From the NCBI RefSeq assembly GCF_030816715.1, contig NZ_JAUSYH010000001.1, positions 7,502,001-7,566,000 of the forward strand: a DNA stretch of 64,000 bases, given 5' to 3'. A program made the translations under genes and the position numbers. The notes under the pieces were generated by a model. That model made no database searches, was not told the DNA's origin, and was given only the letters and a program-made list of their open reading frames with translations. Each line of letters begins with the position of its first letter. The stretch's first letter is position 1. Of the stretch, positions 24,070-32,733 are shown piece after piece. The stretch is from Streptomyces achromogenes (GTDB lineage: Bacteria; Actinomycetota; Actinomycetes; Streptomycetales; Streptomycetaceae).

Positions 24070-26784
24070 ATGACGGAGGTCAGGCCGGCGGCGGCCGCCT
24101 CGGCTTCCCTGTGGGAGCGCGACGCGGAGGTCGCCGCCATCGCGCAGGCGGTGGAGACACTCTGCGCCGACCGGTCCTCCACGGGTCACCTGCTGGTGCT
24201 CCGCGGCGAGGCCGGATTCGGCAAGACCGCCCTGCTGGCCGAGACGCGCCGCATCGCCGAGGCCCGCGGCTGCGCGGTCTGGTCGGCCCGCGGCGGCGAG
24301 ACACTGAGGTCCGTCCCCTTCAACATGGTGCGGCAACTGCTGCAGCCCGCACTGATGTCCCTGCACCCGGAGGAGGCCCGCGAGTACCTCGGCGACTGGT
24401 TCGGCATCGCCGGTCCCGCCCTCGGCATCGTCGAACCCGGGGAGGGCAACGCCGACCCGCAGGGCGTGTGCGACGGCCTCGTGGCCGCCGTCACCCGGCT
24501 CGCCCGGCGGGACTACCCGCTCGTGCTGCTCGTCGACGACGCGCACTGGGCCGACCAGGAATCCCTGCGCTGGCTCGTCGCCTTCGTGGAACGCCTCGAC
24601 GAACTGCCGGTCCTGATCGTCGTGGCCCGCAGGCCCGGCGACGTGAAGGGCGAGGCGGCGCGGCACCTCGACGCCGTCGGCGAGGCCGCGGGCCGCGCCG
24701 TCAGCAGCCTCAGCGCCCTGACCCCGGCCGCGGTCGCCGGCCTGACCCGCGCCACCCTCGGCGACCACGCCGAGGCCTCCTTCTGCCGCGAGGTGTGGGC
24801 GGTCACCGACGGCAACCCGTACGAGACCGTCGAACTCCTCGCCAAGGTCCGCGACCGCGAGTTGACGCCGAGCGAGTCCTCGGCCACCGAACTCCGCGCC
24901 CTCAACCGGGCGGCCCGCGGCGGAGGCCTCGTCGACCGCCTGGAGAAACTCGGCGTCGACGCCACCAAGTTCGCGATGGCGGCCGCGATCCTCGGCGCCG
25001 ACATCTCCGTCGCACAGGCCGCCCGGCTCGCCGGCCTCGGCCGTGACGACGCGGCGCGCTGCGCCGAGCTGCTGCGCAACGCCCGTATCCTCACCGAGCC
25101 CGACCCCGCCGCCGCCCCGGCCGAGGACGGCGACCTGGAGTTCGTCCACCCGCTGATCGCCTCCGCCGTGTACGACTCCATCCCCGGCGGCCTGCGCACC
25201 GCGATGCACGGCATCGCCGCCCAGGTCGTCGCGGACGCCGGGAAGGGCCTCGCGGCCGCCTCCCGGCATCTGTTGCAGGTGCACGCGGAGGGCGACGAGG
25301 AACTCGTCGAGCAGCTGCGCGAGGCCGCCCGGGAACACCTCGCCGTCGGCGCCCCCGACGCGGCCCGCCGCTGTCTGGAGCGGGCCCTGCGCGAACCGCC
25401 CGTGCCCGACGTCCACGCGCGCGTGCTGTACGAACTGGGCTGCGCCACCCTGCTCACCGCGCCGGCCAGGACCATCGAGCACCTGCGCGAGGCGCTGTCC
25501 CTGCCGGGCCTCGACGGCGACGAGCGGGTCGACGCCGTCTACCGCCTCTCCCAGGCGCTGCTGCACAACGACCAGTTGGGGGAGGCCGTCCGCACGGTCG
25601 AGGCGGAGGCCGCACGACTCGCACCCGGACCCGCGCGGCTGCGGCTGCAGGCCGTCCAGTTCATGTGGGAGGGCGTGAACGCCGGTGAGCCGACGTCCGC
25701 CCGCCGCTCCGAGAAGCTCGCGTCCCTCGCGGTGTCCTGCACCGGCCGGGACGACTCCGAGCGCGCCCTGCTCATCCTGCGCGGCTTCGACCTGATGACC
25801 CACGGCGAGAACGCCGAGGAGGTCGTCGAGTTCTGCGACCGCGCCCTCGTCAACGGCCGCCTCGCCCCGGGCCTCGGCTGGACCGACCAGGAGTGGGGCA
25901 TCGAGCTGCTGATGATGCTGGCCAGCTCCTACGCCTACACCGACCGGCTCGACCGCGCCGACGCCCTCTTCAACGAGGCCCTGCGCGCCTATGTGTCGGC
26001 CGGCTGGAGCGGCGGTCACCTCGCCCTGGCCCACGCCTACCTCGGCCTCGGGCTGCGCCGCAGGGGGCGCCTGAAGGAGGCGGAGGAATCGCTGAGGGAG
26101 TCCCTGCGTCTCGCCGAACGCGTCGGCCGCGGGCTGCCCCTGTACTGGTCGGCGACCTGCAACCTGGTCGACACGCTGCTGGTGCGCGGCCATGCCGACC
26201 GGGCCTGGGAGGTGGCCGAACAGTACGGCTTCGCCCCGCCCTACCCGTCGACGATCGTGCTGCCCGACCCCCGGTCGGTGCGCGGCCGGCTGCTGCTGGC
26301 CGTCGGCCGGGTCCAGGAGGGCGTCAACGAGCTGGAGGAGGCCGAGAAGGCGGCGGCTGCCCGCGGTCACCTCAACCCGGTGATGGTGCCCTGGGCCGTC
26401 GACCTGGCCCGGGCCCTCGCCGTGGAGGACCCGGCACGGGCGAGCCGGCTCGCCACCGAGGCCCGCCGTCAGGCCGAGCGCTTCGGCACCGACACCGCGA
26501 TCGGCGAGGCCCTGCGGTGCGCCGCCGCCCTGGAGACCGGGCAGCGTGCCGTCCGGCTCGCCCAGCAGGCGGTCACCTACCTGGAGTTGTCGCCCTGCCA
26601 GTACGAACACGCCGCCGCGCGGGTCGAGTACGGCATCCTCTCCCGCTCGGTCGCCGAACTCGGCCGGGGCCTGACGCTGGCCCGCTCCTGCGGTGCGGAC
26701 GGCCTGGTGCAGAAGGCGCAGCAGGCCCTGCAGGGGCTCGGCGCACCGCAGGCCGGCCTGGTCCCGGGCCAGACCAGGAGGTAG
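24070..26784 (+). CDS. LAL-like AAA ATPase without LuxR domain
   Basis: A 904-residue protein with an AAA/NACHT-like ATPase at the N-terminus (Walker A GEAGFGKT 46-53, Walker B LVLLVDD 151-157, then VARRPGD) followed by an all-helical TPR-rich sensor half (from about residue 400 on). This is the layout of LAL regulators such as MalT-like proteins, which end in a LuxR HTH. Here the last 40 residues (GRGLTLARSCGADGLVQKAQ...) contain no HTH and the stop is clean. The ATG at 24070 has GGGAGG 6 nt upstream. It may be a signalling ATPase acting through another protein, or a LAL protein that lost DNA binding. Confidence 0.85.
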   Translation: MTEVRPAAAASASLWERDAEVAAIAQAVETLCADRSSTGHLLVLRGEAGFGKTALLAETRRIAEARGCAVWSARGGETLRSVPFNMVRQLLQPALMSLHPEEAREYLGDWFGIAGPALGIVEPGEGNADPQGVCDGLVAAVTRLARRDYPLVLLVDDAHWADQESLRWLVAFVERLDELPVLIVVARRPGDVKGEAARHLDAVGEAAGRAVSSLSALTPAAVAGLTRATLGDHAEASFCREVWAVTDGNPYETVELLAKVRDRELTPSESSATELRALNRAARGGGLVDRLEKLGVDATKFAMAAAILGADISVAQAARLAGLGRDDAARCAELLRNARILTEPDPAAAPAEDGDLEFVHPLIASAVYDSIPGGLRTAMHGIAAQVVADAGKGLAAASRHLLQVHAEGDEELVEQLREAAREHLAVGAPDAARRCLERALREPPVPDVHARVLYELGCATLLTAPARTIEHLREALSLPGLDGDERVDAVYRLSQALLHNDQLGEAVRTVEAEAARLAPGPARLRLQAVQFMWEGVNAGEPTSARRSEKLASLAVSCTGRDDSERALLILRGFDLMTHGENAEEVVEFCDRALVNGRLAPGLGWTDQEWGIELLMMLASSYAYTDRLDRADALFNEALRAYVSAGWSGGHLALAHAYLGLGLRRRGRLKEAEESLRESLRLAERVGRGLPLYWSATCNLVDTLLVRGHADRAWEVAEQYGFAPPYPSTIVLPDPRSVRGRLLLAVGRVQEGVNELEEAEKAAAARGHLNPVMVPWAVDLARALAVEDPARASRLATEARRQAERFGTDTAIGEALRCAAALETGQRAVRLAQQAVTYLELSPCQYEHAAARVEYGILSRSVAELGRGLTLARSCGADGLVQKAQQALQGLGAPQAGLVPGQTRR

Positions 26785-27271
26785 GGGCGGCGGAGCCGGG
26801 ACGCCGCGGTCCCGGACGCTGAGCGGCTTCCCCGGCCGGCCGTGCGCCGCCCGGCGCGCGCCTGCGGTCGTAGCCGACGCGTGGTGGGCGTACGCCGACT
26901 GTGCCGGGCGTACGCCGACGCGTGCGCTCGCGGCGCAGACTCCGACGGGCCCCGGCGCGGCGGTGCTTGGCGCCGGTCGGCCGCCTGGTCGCCCGACAGC
27001 TCCTTTCGCTTCGGCATACATGACACTCGGCGAGACCGGCGAGTGGCGAGTTCACGTCGGCCGCACGGGCCGGGTTCCACGTGCACTTCGGGGACCGCGA
27101 GCCGGACGGGGGCCGTGGAGGCTCTTCCCGCTGACTCCGGTGCGGGGCTCGGCGTGACGGCGAAGGACCACGCCGCCTGCGAGGCGACCTGCGCCCGGAT
27201 CGGCGAACCACCCCCCCCGCGACGCGCACGGCCACGAGGCGCACGAGGGCCGCTAGGCGTACGGCCGTGCG
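26785..27271. other. gene-free stretch
   Basis: In this 487-nt gap I see no supportable gene on either strand. It holds a hairpin just after the ATPase gene and a direct repeat of GGGCGTACGCCGAC (26886 and 26906). The overlapping frames are Arg/Pro-rich shadows. Confidence 0.6.
26796..26815 (+). terminator. hairpin after the LAL-like ATPase gene
   Basis: CCGGGAC and GTCCCGG form a 7-bp stem with a 6-nt loop, 12 nt after the stop codon. Confidence 0.55.
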
Positions 27272-27824
27272 TCAGGCCGGACGGCCGAGCGCGCCGAAGA
27301 TGATGGTTTCGAGCTGCCGAGCCACCTGGTCCAACGGGTCCATGCTGCGCTCGGCGCGGCACATGGCGATGGCGCCCTCGACGGTCGCCACGATGAGGGC
27401 CGCGAGCTCCGGCGCCCGCTCCGAGTCGGCGCCGTGCGCCCGGAGCGCCTGGGCGAGCAGCCGCTCCCACTCCTCGAACGCCTCGGCGGCTGCGGTGACG
27501 GCCGGCGGGATCGTCGGCCGGCGGCTCCTCCACGGAGACGGTCAGCACGGGGCATCCGGCGTGGAATTCGCTCGCGACGACGATGCCGCGCCACAGGTCC
27601 AGGAAAGCCCGCAGGCCGGCGACCGGGCCCGCCTGAAGTTCCTTGCGCAGGATGCGGGCGACCGCCCCTCCCGCATACCGCACGGCCTCGGTGGCCAGCT
27701 GCTGCTTGCCCTCGGGGAAGTAGTGGTAGGTCGAGCCGAGCGGCGCCTCGGCGTGTTTGGCCACCTCGCGGATGCTCGCGGCGTTCAGGCCGCGCCTGCT
27801 GATGAGGTCGGCCGCACCGGCCAC
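27272..27824 (-). pseudogene. TetR-family regulator, frameshifted
   Basis: The N-terminal part reads VAGAADLISRRGLNAASIRE, VAKHAEAPLGSTYHYFPEGK, a complete TetR HTH of the LmrA/YxaF type, through SVEEPPADDPA. Near 27510-27516, in a G/C-rich run, the homology moves to another frame (AVTAAAEAFEEWERLLAQAL through ETIIFGALGRPA to a TGA at 27272). A one-base indel explains it. In addition no ATG or GTG is found at the expected start about 10 codons upstream of the GTG at 27824, although AAGGGAG is present there. It is therefore a decayed gene or contains sequencing errors. Confidence 0.75.
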
Positions 27825-27889
27825 GATGCGATCGCGTGACGGCGCGCTGGATCGGGCCGAGGCCGTGCTCCCTTCCGGCTCCCCTGGAT

Positions 27890-27903
27890 ATGACGATCGT
27901 CAT
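27890..27903. promoter_or_regulatory. 14-bp perfect palindrome, TetR operator candidate
   Basis: ATGACGATCGTCAT is its own reverse complement and lies just upstream of the TetR gene. LmrA/YxaF-type TetR proteins bind similar GAC-NNNN-GTC sites. It probably marks the former autoregulatory promoter; no divergent partner gene remains on its other side. Confidence 0.65.
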
Positions 27904-28066
27904 CGTCTACGCGACCGCCGGCCACGACGAGCGTGACGGCGCGCGGCTCACCGTTGCGCACGGTGCCCCGGCCGTGGCGGGCCGCAGGACGGCCGGCGCG
28001 ACCTGGCCGCCGTCCTGCTGCGCCGGGAGAGGGAACACCTCGCAAGGGCCTGTCGGACGTACCGTC

Positions 28067-29194
28067 TCAACCGGTCGGGTCGTCCTCCTCCGCCAGCACC
28101 CGCTGGGCCGTGGCGAAGGCCGAGTTCGCGGCCGGGACCCCGCAGTAGACGGCCGTCTGGAGCAGCACGGCGCCGATCTCCTCGGGGGTGAGCCCGTTGC
28201 GGCGGGCCGCCCGGACGTGCATCGCCAGTTCGTCGTAGTGGCCGTGCGCCACCAGCGCGGTCAGGGTGATCATGCTGCGCTCGCGCCGGTCGAGCGTCGG
28301 GTCGGTCCAGATCTCCCCCCACGCATAGCGGGAGATGAAGTCCTGGTATCGGGCGGTGAACGCGTTCTGCCCCGACTGGGCCCGGTCCACGTGGGCGTCG
28401 CCCAGCACCTCGCGCCGCACCTCCATGCCACGCTTCGCCGGGCCGTCGAGATGCGCCCGCAGCACGGTCAGCACGGCCTCGGGGCACTGCGCCGGAGCGA
28501 GATGGGAGGCCCCCGGCAGTTCGACCAGCGTGGCGTCCGGCACCGCGTCCGCGATCTCCCGCAGATGCGCCGGCGGCGTCGCCGGGTCCCGGCGACCGGC
28601 GATCAGCAGGGTCCGTACGGCGATCTCCGGCAGCCGCTCGCGCAGATCGAACGCGGCCAGCGCGTCACAGCACGCGGCGTACGCCTCCGGGTCCGCGGCG
28701 CGGTGGTCCGCGATCAGCTCCGGCACGGTGAACCCGGGCGTGAACCACCGCGCGTCCGCGGTCTCGACGAGCCCCGCCAGACCCTCCCCGCGCACCAGCG
28801 CGGCCCGCTCCTCCCACGGCCTCGACCCGTTGAAGTGGGCGGACGAGCAGATCATCGCCAGCGACGACACCCGCTGCGGATGGTGCAGCGCCAGATGCAG
28901 GCCCACCGCCCCGCCCAGGGAGACGCCCGCGTACGCGAACCGCTCCAGGCCGAGGGAGTCGGCGAGCGCCAGCACCAGGTCGGCGAGGTCGCCCACGGTG
29001 GCTCCGGGACCGATCAGGCCGGCGGCCGAGCCCCCGTGCCCGGGCAGGTCCCAGCGGACCACCCGGTGGGTGGCGGACAGCTCGGGCGCGATCTTGCCCC
29101 ACACGGCGTACGAGGCGCCCAGGGAGGGTCCGAGCAGCAGCGGGGGGCCGCAGGCCGGGCCCTCGGCGCGGTGGTGGAGAAGGCTCTCGGTCAA
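28067..29194 (-). CDS. pcaL: 3-oxoadipate enol-lactonase / 4-carboxymuconolactone decarboxylase fusion
   Basis: The 375-residue bifunctional enzyme performs two consecutive protocatechuate-pathway steps: decarboxylation of 4-carboxymuconolactone (C-terminal domain) and hydrolysis of 3-oxoadipate enol-lactone (N-terminal alpha/beta hydrolase). The hydrolase half shows the nucleophile elbow AGVSLGGAVG and PGASHLAPAQ with the catalytic His. The decarboxylase half, from about residue 250, has ITLTALVAHGHYDEL and LLQTAVYCGVPAANSAF. Such PcaL fusions are known in Streptomyces and rhodococci. A TTG start at 29194 overlaps the pcaB stop (TTGA). It is the last gene of the pcaHGBL operon. Confidence 0.92.
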   Translation of the reverse strand: MTESLLHHRAEGPACGPPLLLGPSLGASYAVWGKIAPELSATHRVVRWDLPGHGGSAAGLIGPGATVGDLADLVLALADSLGLERFAYAGVSLGGAVGLHLALHHPQRVSSLAMICSSAHFNGSRPWEERAALVRGEGLAGLVETADARWFTPGFTVPELIADHRAADPEAYAACCDALAAFDLRERLPEIAVRTLLIAGRRDPATPPAHLREIADAVPDATLVELPGASHLAPAQCPEAVLTVLRAHLDGPAKRGMEVRREVLGDAHVDRAQSGQNAFTARYQDFISRYAWGEIWTDPTLDRRERSMITLTALVAHGHYDELAMHVRAARRNGLTPEEIGAVLLQTAVYCGVPAANSAFATAQRVLAEEDDPTG

Positions 29195-30534
29195 CGTCGC
29201 TCCAGCGCACGGTCGGTGAGGGCTCCGGCGGAGCCGGTGTAGCGGGCGGGGTCGGTGAGCTCGCCGAGGTCGGTCCCGGTGACGTCCGGTTCTTCGGCGA
29301 GCAGCCGGCCCAGGGGCAGGTTCTCGGCGTAGGCGCGCCGGGCGAGTTCCGTCAGCAGCTCCTTGGCGCGGGCGCGGCCGAGCAGCGCCGACAGCTCGGC
29401 GGACAGCCGCTCGGAGACGATCAGTCCGTGGGTGAGCCCGAGGTTGAAGCGCATGGCGTCCGCGTCCACCCGCAGCCCCTCGGTGAGTTCCGCCGCGTCC
29501 CGGGCGGCTCCGCCGACCAGCCGCAGCAGGTCCCGGAGCGGCTCCCACTCGGCGTGCCAGGCGCCGGCGGGGCGCTCGTCCTGCGCGGCCAGCGACCCGT
29601 AGAGCACGGCCGCGAGTTGCGGGGCGCGCCGGGCGGCCGCCGCGATCAGCGTCGAGCGCACCGGGTTCGCCTTGTGCGGCATGGCCGAGGACCCGCCCCC
29701 GCTGTCCTCGGCCAGCTCGCCGATCTCGGTGCGGGCGAGCGTGAGGACGTCCGCCGCGATCTTGCCGAGGGCGCCCGCGGTGAACGCCAGGCAGCCGGCG
29801 AGGTCGGCGACGGGCGTGCGCAGGGTGTGCCACGGCAACAGGGGTGCCGTCAGGCCGAGTTCGCGGGCGAAGGCGGCGGGCAGTGCCGTCGCGTCCGCGG
29901 CGCCGTACGCCGTGAAGGCGGCCAGGGTCCCGGCGGCGCCGCCGAGTTGGGCGGGCAGTGAGTCCCGTACGGCCGTCACCCGGTCCCGGGCGTCCAGCAC
30001 CAGGGAACGCCACCCGGCCGCCTTCAGTCCGAAGGTGGTCGGTACGGCGTGCTGGGTCAGCGTCCGGCCCGGCATCGCCGTGTCCCGGTGCGCCACGGCG
30101 AGGCCGGTCAGCGCGCTCCGGGTGCGGTCGAGGTCGGCCAGGACGAGGCCGAGCGTGCGCACGGCGACCAGCATCGCCGCCGTGTCCATGATGTCCTGGC
30201 TGGTGGCACCACGGTGGACGTACGGGCCGTACGGCTCGCCGACCGCCGCCGTCAGGTCGGCGACCAGCGGGATCACCGGGTTTCCGCCGCCTCGGGCGCG
30301 CTCGGCGAGGGAGCGCACGTCGAAACCACCGCCCCGCGCGGCCGAGGTGACCGCGGCCCCGGCCCCCTCCGGGGCCAGTCCCAGGGCCTCCTGGGCGCGG
30401 GTGAGCGCGGCCTCCGCGTCGAGCAGCGCCCGCAGCCAGGCCCGGTCGTCGGTGGCGGAGTCGGCGGGTGAGCCGGCCCACCCGGGGGAGAGCAGACCGG
30501 TCCCGTGCGGGACGTCGCAGGACGCGGGTGTCAC
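29191..30534 (-). CDS. pcaB: 3-carboxy-cis,cis-muconate cycloisomerase
   Basis: The 447-residue enzyme belongs to the fumarase/aspartase superfamily and lactonises 3-carboxymuconate to 4-carboxymuconolactone. Visible signatures are YVHRGATSQDIMDTA (about 104-118), LTQHAVPTTFG and the superfamily loop SSAMPHKANPVRS. The length is normal. Its GTG start at 30534 overlaps the pcaG stop by 4 nt and its stop overlaps the pcaL start, so the operon is tightly coupled. Confidence 0.93.
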   Translation of the reverse strand: MTPASCDVPHGTGLLSPGWAGSPADSATDDRAWLRALLDAEAALTRAQEALGLAPEGAGAAVTSAARGGGFDVRSLAERARGGGNPVIPLVADLTAAVGEPYGPYVHRGATSQDIMDTAAMLVAVRTLGLVLADLDRTRSALTGLAVAHRDTAMPGRTLTQHAVPTTFGLKAAGWRSLVLDARDRVTAVRDSLPAQLGGAAGTLAAFTAYGAADATALPAAFARELGLTAPLLPWHTLRTPVADLAGCLAFTAGALGKIAADVLTLARTEIGELAEDSGGGSSAMPHKANPVRSTLIAAAARRAPQLAAVLYGSLAAQDERPAGAWHAEWEPLRDLLRLVGGAARDAAELTEGLRVDADAMRFNLGLTHGLIVSERLSAELSALLGRARAKELLTELARRAYAENLPLGRLLAEEPDVTGTDLGELTDPARYTGSAGALTDRALERR

Positions 30535-31136
30535 TGGAACTCCAGGAAGACCGTCTCGCCTTCGCCCTGAAGGCGGATGTCGAAACGGTAGGTGCCGAGC
30601 GGGCCGTCGGTGGCGATCAGTGTGTCGCGCCGCGCCGGGTCCACCCGCCGCAGCAGCGGGTCGGCGGCCAGCGCTGCCTCGTCGCCGGGCAGGTAGATCC
30701 GGGTGTAGAGGTGGACGAGCAGGCCGCGCGCGAACACGCAGACACTCAGGTACGGGGCGCTCCGCCCGCGCGCGCCGGGCCGCAGCGTACGCGCCGACCA
30801 GTGGCCGTTCGCGTCCGTCTGGATCCGTCCCCACCCGGTGAACTCCACGCCGTTGCGGCCGAGGAATCCGCCGCTCGCCGGGTCGCGCCGCATCGAGCCG
30901 TCGACCCGCGCGACGTTGCCCTCGGGGTCCGCGCCCCACAGCTCCAGGAACGCGTCCGGCAGCGGGTTGCCCGCACCGTCGTACACATGGCCCTGCAGCG
31001 CGAGGGTGTCCGGGTGGCCGGCCGGGGCGATGTCGCCGCCGCCGGGGAACGGCAGCGCGTGGCCGTAGAAGGGGCCGACCGTGTGCGACGGCGTGGGGAG
31101 CACGCTCTCCGGACGGCTCGTGTCGATCTTCGTCAT
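30531..31136 (-). CDS. pcaG: protocatechuate 3,4-dioxygenase alpha subunit
   Basis: The 201-residue alpha subunit forms, with PcaH, the ring-cleaving intradiol dioxygenase that turns protocatechuate into 3-carboxy-cis,cis-muconate. The N-terminus HTVGPFYGHALPF and the beta-sandwich motif PDAFLELWGADPEGN are typical. Iron ligands are not expected in this subunit. The ATG at 31136 lies 7 nt after the pcaH stop codon. Length is normal. Confidence 0.93.
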   Translation of the reverse strand: MTKIDTSRPESVLPTPSHTVGPFYGHALPFPGGGDIAPAGHPDTLALQGHVYDGAGNPLPDAFLELWGADPEGNVARVDGSMRRDPASGGFLGRNGVEFTGWGRIQTDANGHWSARTLRPGARGRSAPYLSVCVFARGLLVHLYTRIYLPGDEAALAADPLLRRVDPARRDTLIATDGPLGTYRFDIRLQGEGETVFLEFQ

Positions 31137-31142
31137 GGCAGC

Positions 31143-31916
31143 TCAGCGTCCTTCTTCGATCCAGGTGGCGTGCGGCCCGTCGAGCACGATGTCCCAGTGG
31201 TAGCCCATGGAGAACTCGGGCACCGACAGGCTGTGGTCGTAGGTCGCGACCAGTCGCTGCCGGGCCGCGTCGTCCGTGACCGACTGGATGATCGGGTCGT
31301 ACGGGAACAGCGGGTCGCTCGGGAAGTACATCTGGGTCACGAGCCGCTGGGTGAACGCCGTGCCGAACAGCGAGAAGTGGATGTGGGCCGGCCGCCACGC
31401 GTTGAGGTGCTGACGCCACGGGTAGGGGCCGGGCTGGATCGTGGTGAAGCGGTAGAAACCCGTGTCGTCGGTCAGGGTGCGGCCGACGCCCGTGAAGTTC
31501 GGGTCCAGCGGCGCGTCGTGCTGCTCACGCTGATGGGCGTACCGTCCCGCCGAGTTGGCCTGCCAGATCTCCACCAGCTGACCGCGGACCGGATGTCCGT
31601 CGCGGTCCAGCAACCGGCCGGAGACCGTGATCCGTTCGCCGACCGGCTCGCCGGTGTGCTGGCGGGTGAGGTCGTTGTCGATCTCCGTGATGTCCCGCTC
31701 GCCGAAGGCGGGGGAGGACAGCTCCACCAGCTCCGGGTCCTGCGTCACGTCGATGGTGACCGGCGGCTGCCGCGGATGGCGCAGGACGGACGAGCGGTAC
31801 GGTGCGTAGTCGCGCCGCGGCTGGTGCTCCACGGGCGCGCCGCCGGCCAGCCGCTTCTCGTAGGCGGCGTGCTCGGCCGCGATCTCCAGGTCGATGTCGG
31901 CTTGCGTGAGAGTCAT
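31143..31916 (-). CDS. pcaH: protocatechuate 3,4-dioxygenase beta subunit
   Basis: The 257-residue beta subunit carries the non-heme Fe(III) site. The intradiol signature is EIWQANSAGRYAHQ (first Tyr ligand), followed by the second Tyr in QPGPYPWRQHLNAW and the two His ligands in RPAHIHFSLFG. Length matches characterised PcaH proteins. The gene is first in the operon pcaHGBL and is divergent from the PcaV-like regulator; the gap contains the likely operator. Confidence 0.94.
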   Translation of the reverse strand: MTLTQADIDLEIAAEHAAYEKRLAGGAPVEHQPRRDYAPYRSSVLRHPRQPPVTIDVTQDPELVELSSPAFGERDITEIDNDLTRQHTGEPVGERITVSGRLLDRDGHPVRGQLVEIWQANSAGRYAHQREQHDAPLDPNFTGVGRTLTDDTGFYRFTTIQPGPYPWRQHLNAWRPAHIHFSLFGTAFTQRLVTQMYFPSDPLFPYDPIIQSVTDDAARQRLVATYDHSLSVPEFSMGYHWDIVLDGPHATWIEEGR

Positions 31917-32246
31917 GACGTTTCCCGTGATTCCTGACGTTCGGCGACGGGGGCGGGGTCGGGGGGCGGGGCCCAGGCCCACTGCCGAGGCGGAGAGCGG
32001 CGGCCGCCACGCCGCCGCCCGGTGGGCGATCCGGTCAACTGATCGGGGCAATTAATCAGGGCACTGATTATTCTTCGGAGGATTTCCCACGCTGTCATCG
32101 GGGGCGCGCCTCGTCAAGACCCCAGGCCGGGAGATGGGTGATGTCGGCGTCACGCGAGATCTGGCCGAGTGAAGGCGAGTATCGTTCAGTGCACCGATGA
32201 AATCTCGGTACCAGGGCAGACGTCGACTCCATGCAGAGGAGCGCAC
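31917..32246. other. pca divergent promoter region
   Basis: This 330-nt gap lies between pcaH and the PcaV-like gene. It includes a G/C-rich leader near pcaH, the inverted repeat at 32053-32070, and a looser dyad around GTGCAC at 32190-32195. No gene is supported. Confidence 0.65.
32053..32070. promoter_or_regulatory. inverted repeat, candidate PcaV operator
   Basis: TAATCAG-GGCA-CTGATTA has perfect 7-bp arms in the AT-rich part of the gap between pcaH and the MarR regulator. MarR proteins bind such dyads. Position suits repression of the pca operon, relieved by protocatechuate. Confidence 0.7.
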
Positions 32247-32711
32247 ATGGCAGCGGTGGACCTCACCAGCCACCCCGGGCATCTTGCCCGACGGCTGCAA
32301 CAGGCGCACTACCTGTTGTGGAACACGATGGTCTCCGAGGAGATCACCTCCCCGCAGTTCGCGGTGCTGAACGCGCTGGTCGCCGAGCCCGGCCTCGACC
32401 AGCGCACGGTGGGGGAGCGGGTGGGCCTCGACCGCTCCACGGTCGCCGAGGTCATCAGCCGGCTCATCCGCCGGGGACTCCTCGACAAGGTCCGCGACCC
32501 GCGGGACGGCCGCCGCTTCCTGCTCGGGCTCACCGAGGAAGGGCTGCGCGCCCACCGCAAGCTCACCGTGCGCACGGCCCGGATGAACCAGGTCTTCCTC
32601 TCGCCGCTCTCGGCCGCGGAACAGACGGCGTTCCTCGAACTCATCCAGCGTGTGTCGGACGCGGCCGAGGGGCTGCGCAACCCGGGAGAGCCGCTGACCG
32701 CCCCGTCCTGA
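32247..32711 (+). CDS. pcaV: PcaV-like MarR-family repressor
   Basis: The 154-residue protein has the MarR winged-helix fold (SPQFAVLNALVAEPGLDQRT, VGERVGLDRSTVAEVISRLI, RRGLLDKVRDPRDGRRFLLG). Its position, divergent from pcaH, matches PcaV of Streptomyces coelicolor, a repressor of the pca operon that releases DNA on binding protocatechuate (established for that protein). The ATG at 32247 has GGAG 7 nt upstream and is preferred over a longer frame. The symbol rests on synteny and family. Confidence 0.88.
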   Translation: MAAVDLTSHPGHLARRLQQAHYLLWNTMVSEEITSPQFAVLNALVAEPGLDQRTVGERVGLDRSTVAEVISRLIRRGLLDKVRDPRDGRRFLLGLTEEGLRAHRKLTVRTARMNQVFLSPLSAAEQTAFLELIQRVSDAAEGLRNPGEPLTAPS

Positions 32712-32733
32712 CCGGCCGGCTCTGGCGTCCCGG

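Noticed and set aside
23719-27021. An 1100-codon open frame antisense to the LAL-like ATPase
   Set aside because: High GC makes long antisense frames common; the translation is low-complexity Gly/Val/Asp-rich and the opposite strand encodes a clear ATPase.
26842-27303. Possible genes in the gap before the frameshifted TetR
   Set aside because: Frames are Arg/Ser/Pro-rich without recognisable motifs, ribosome binding sites or codon-position bias.
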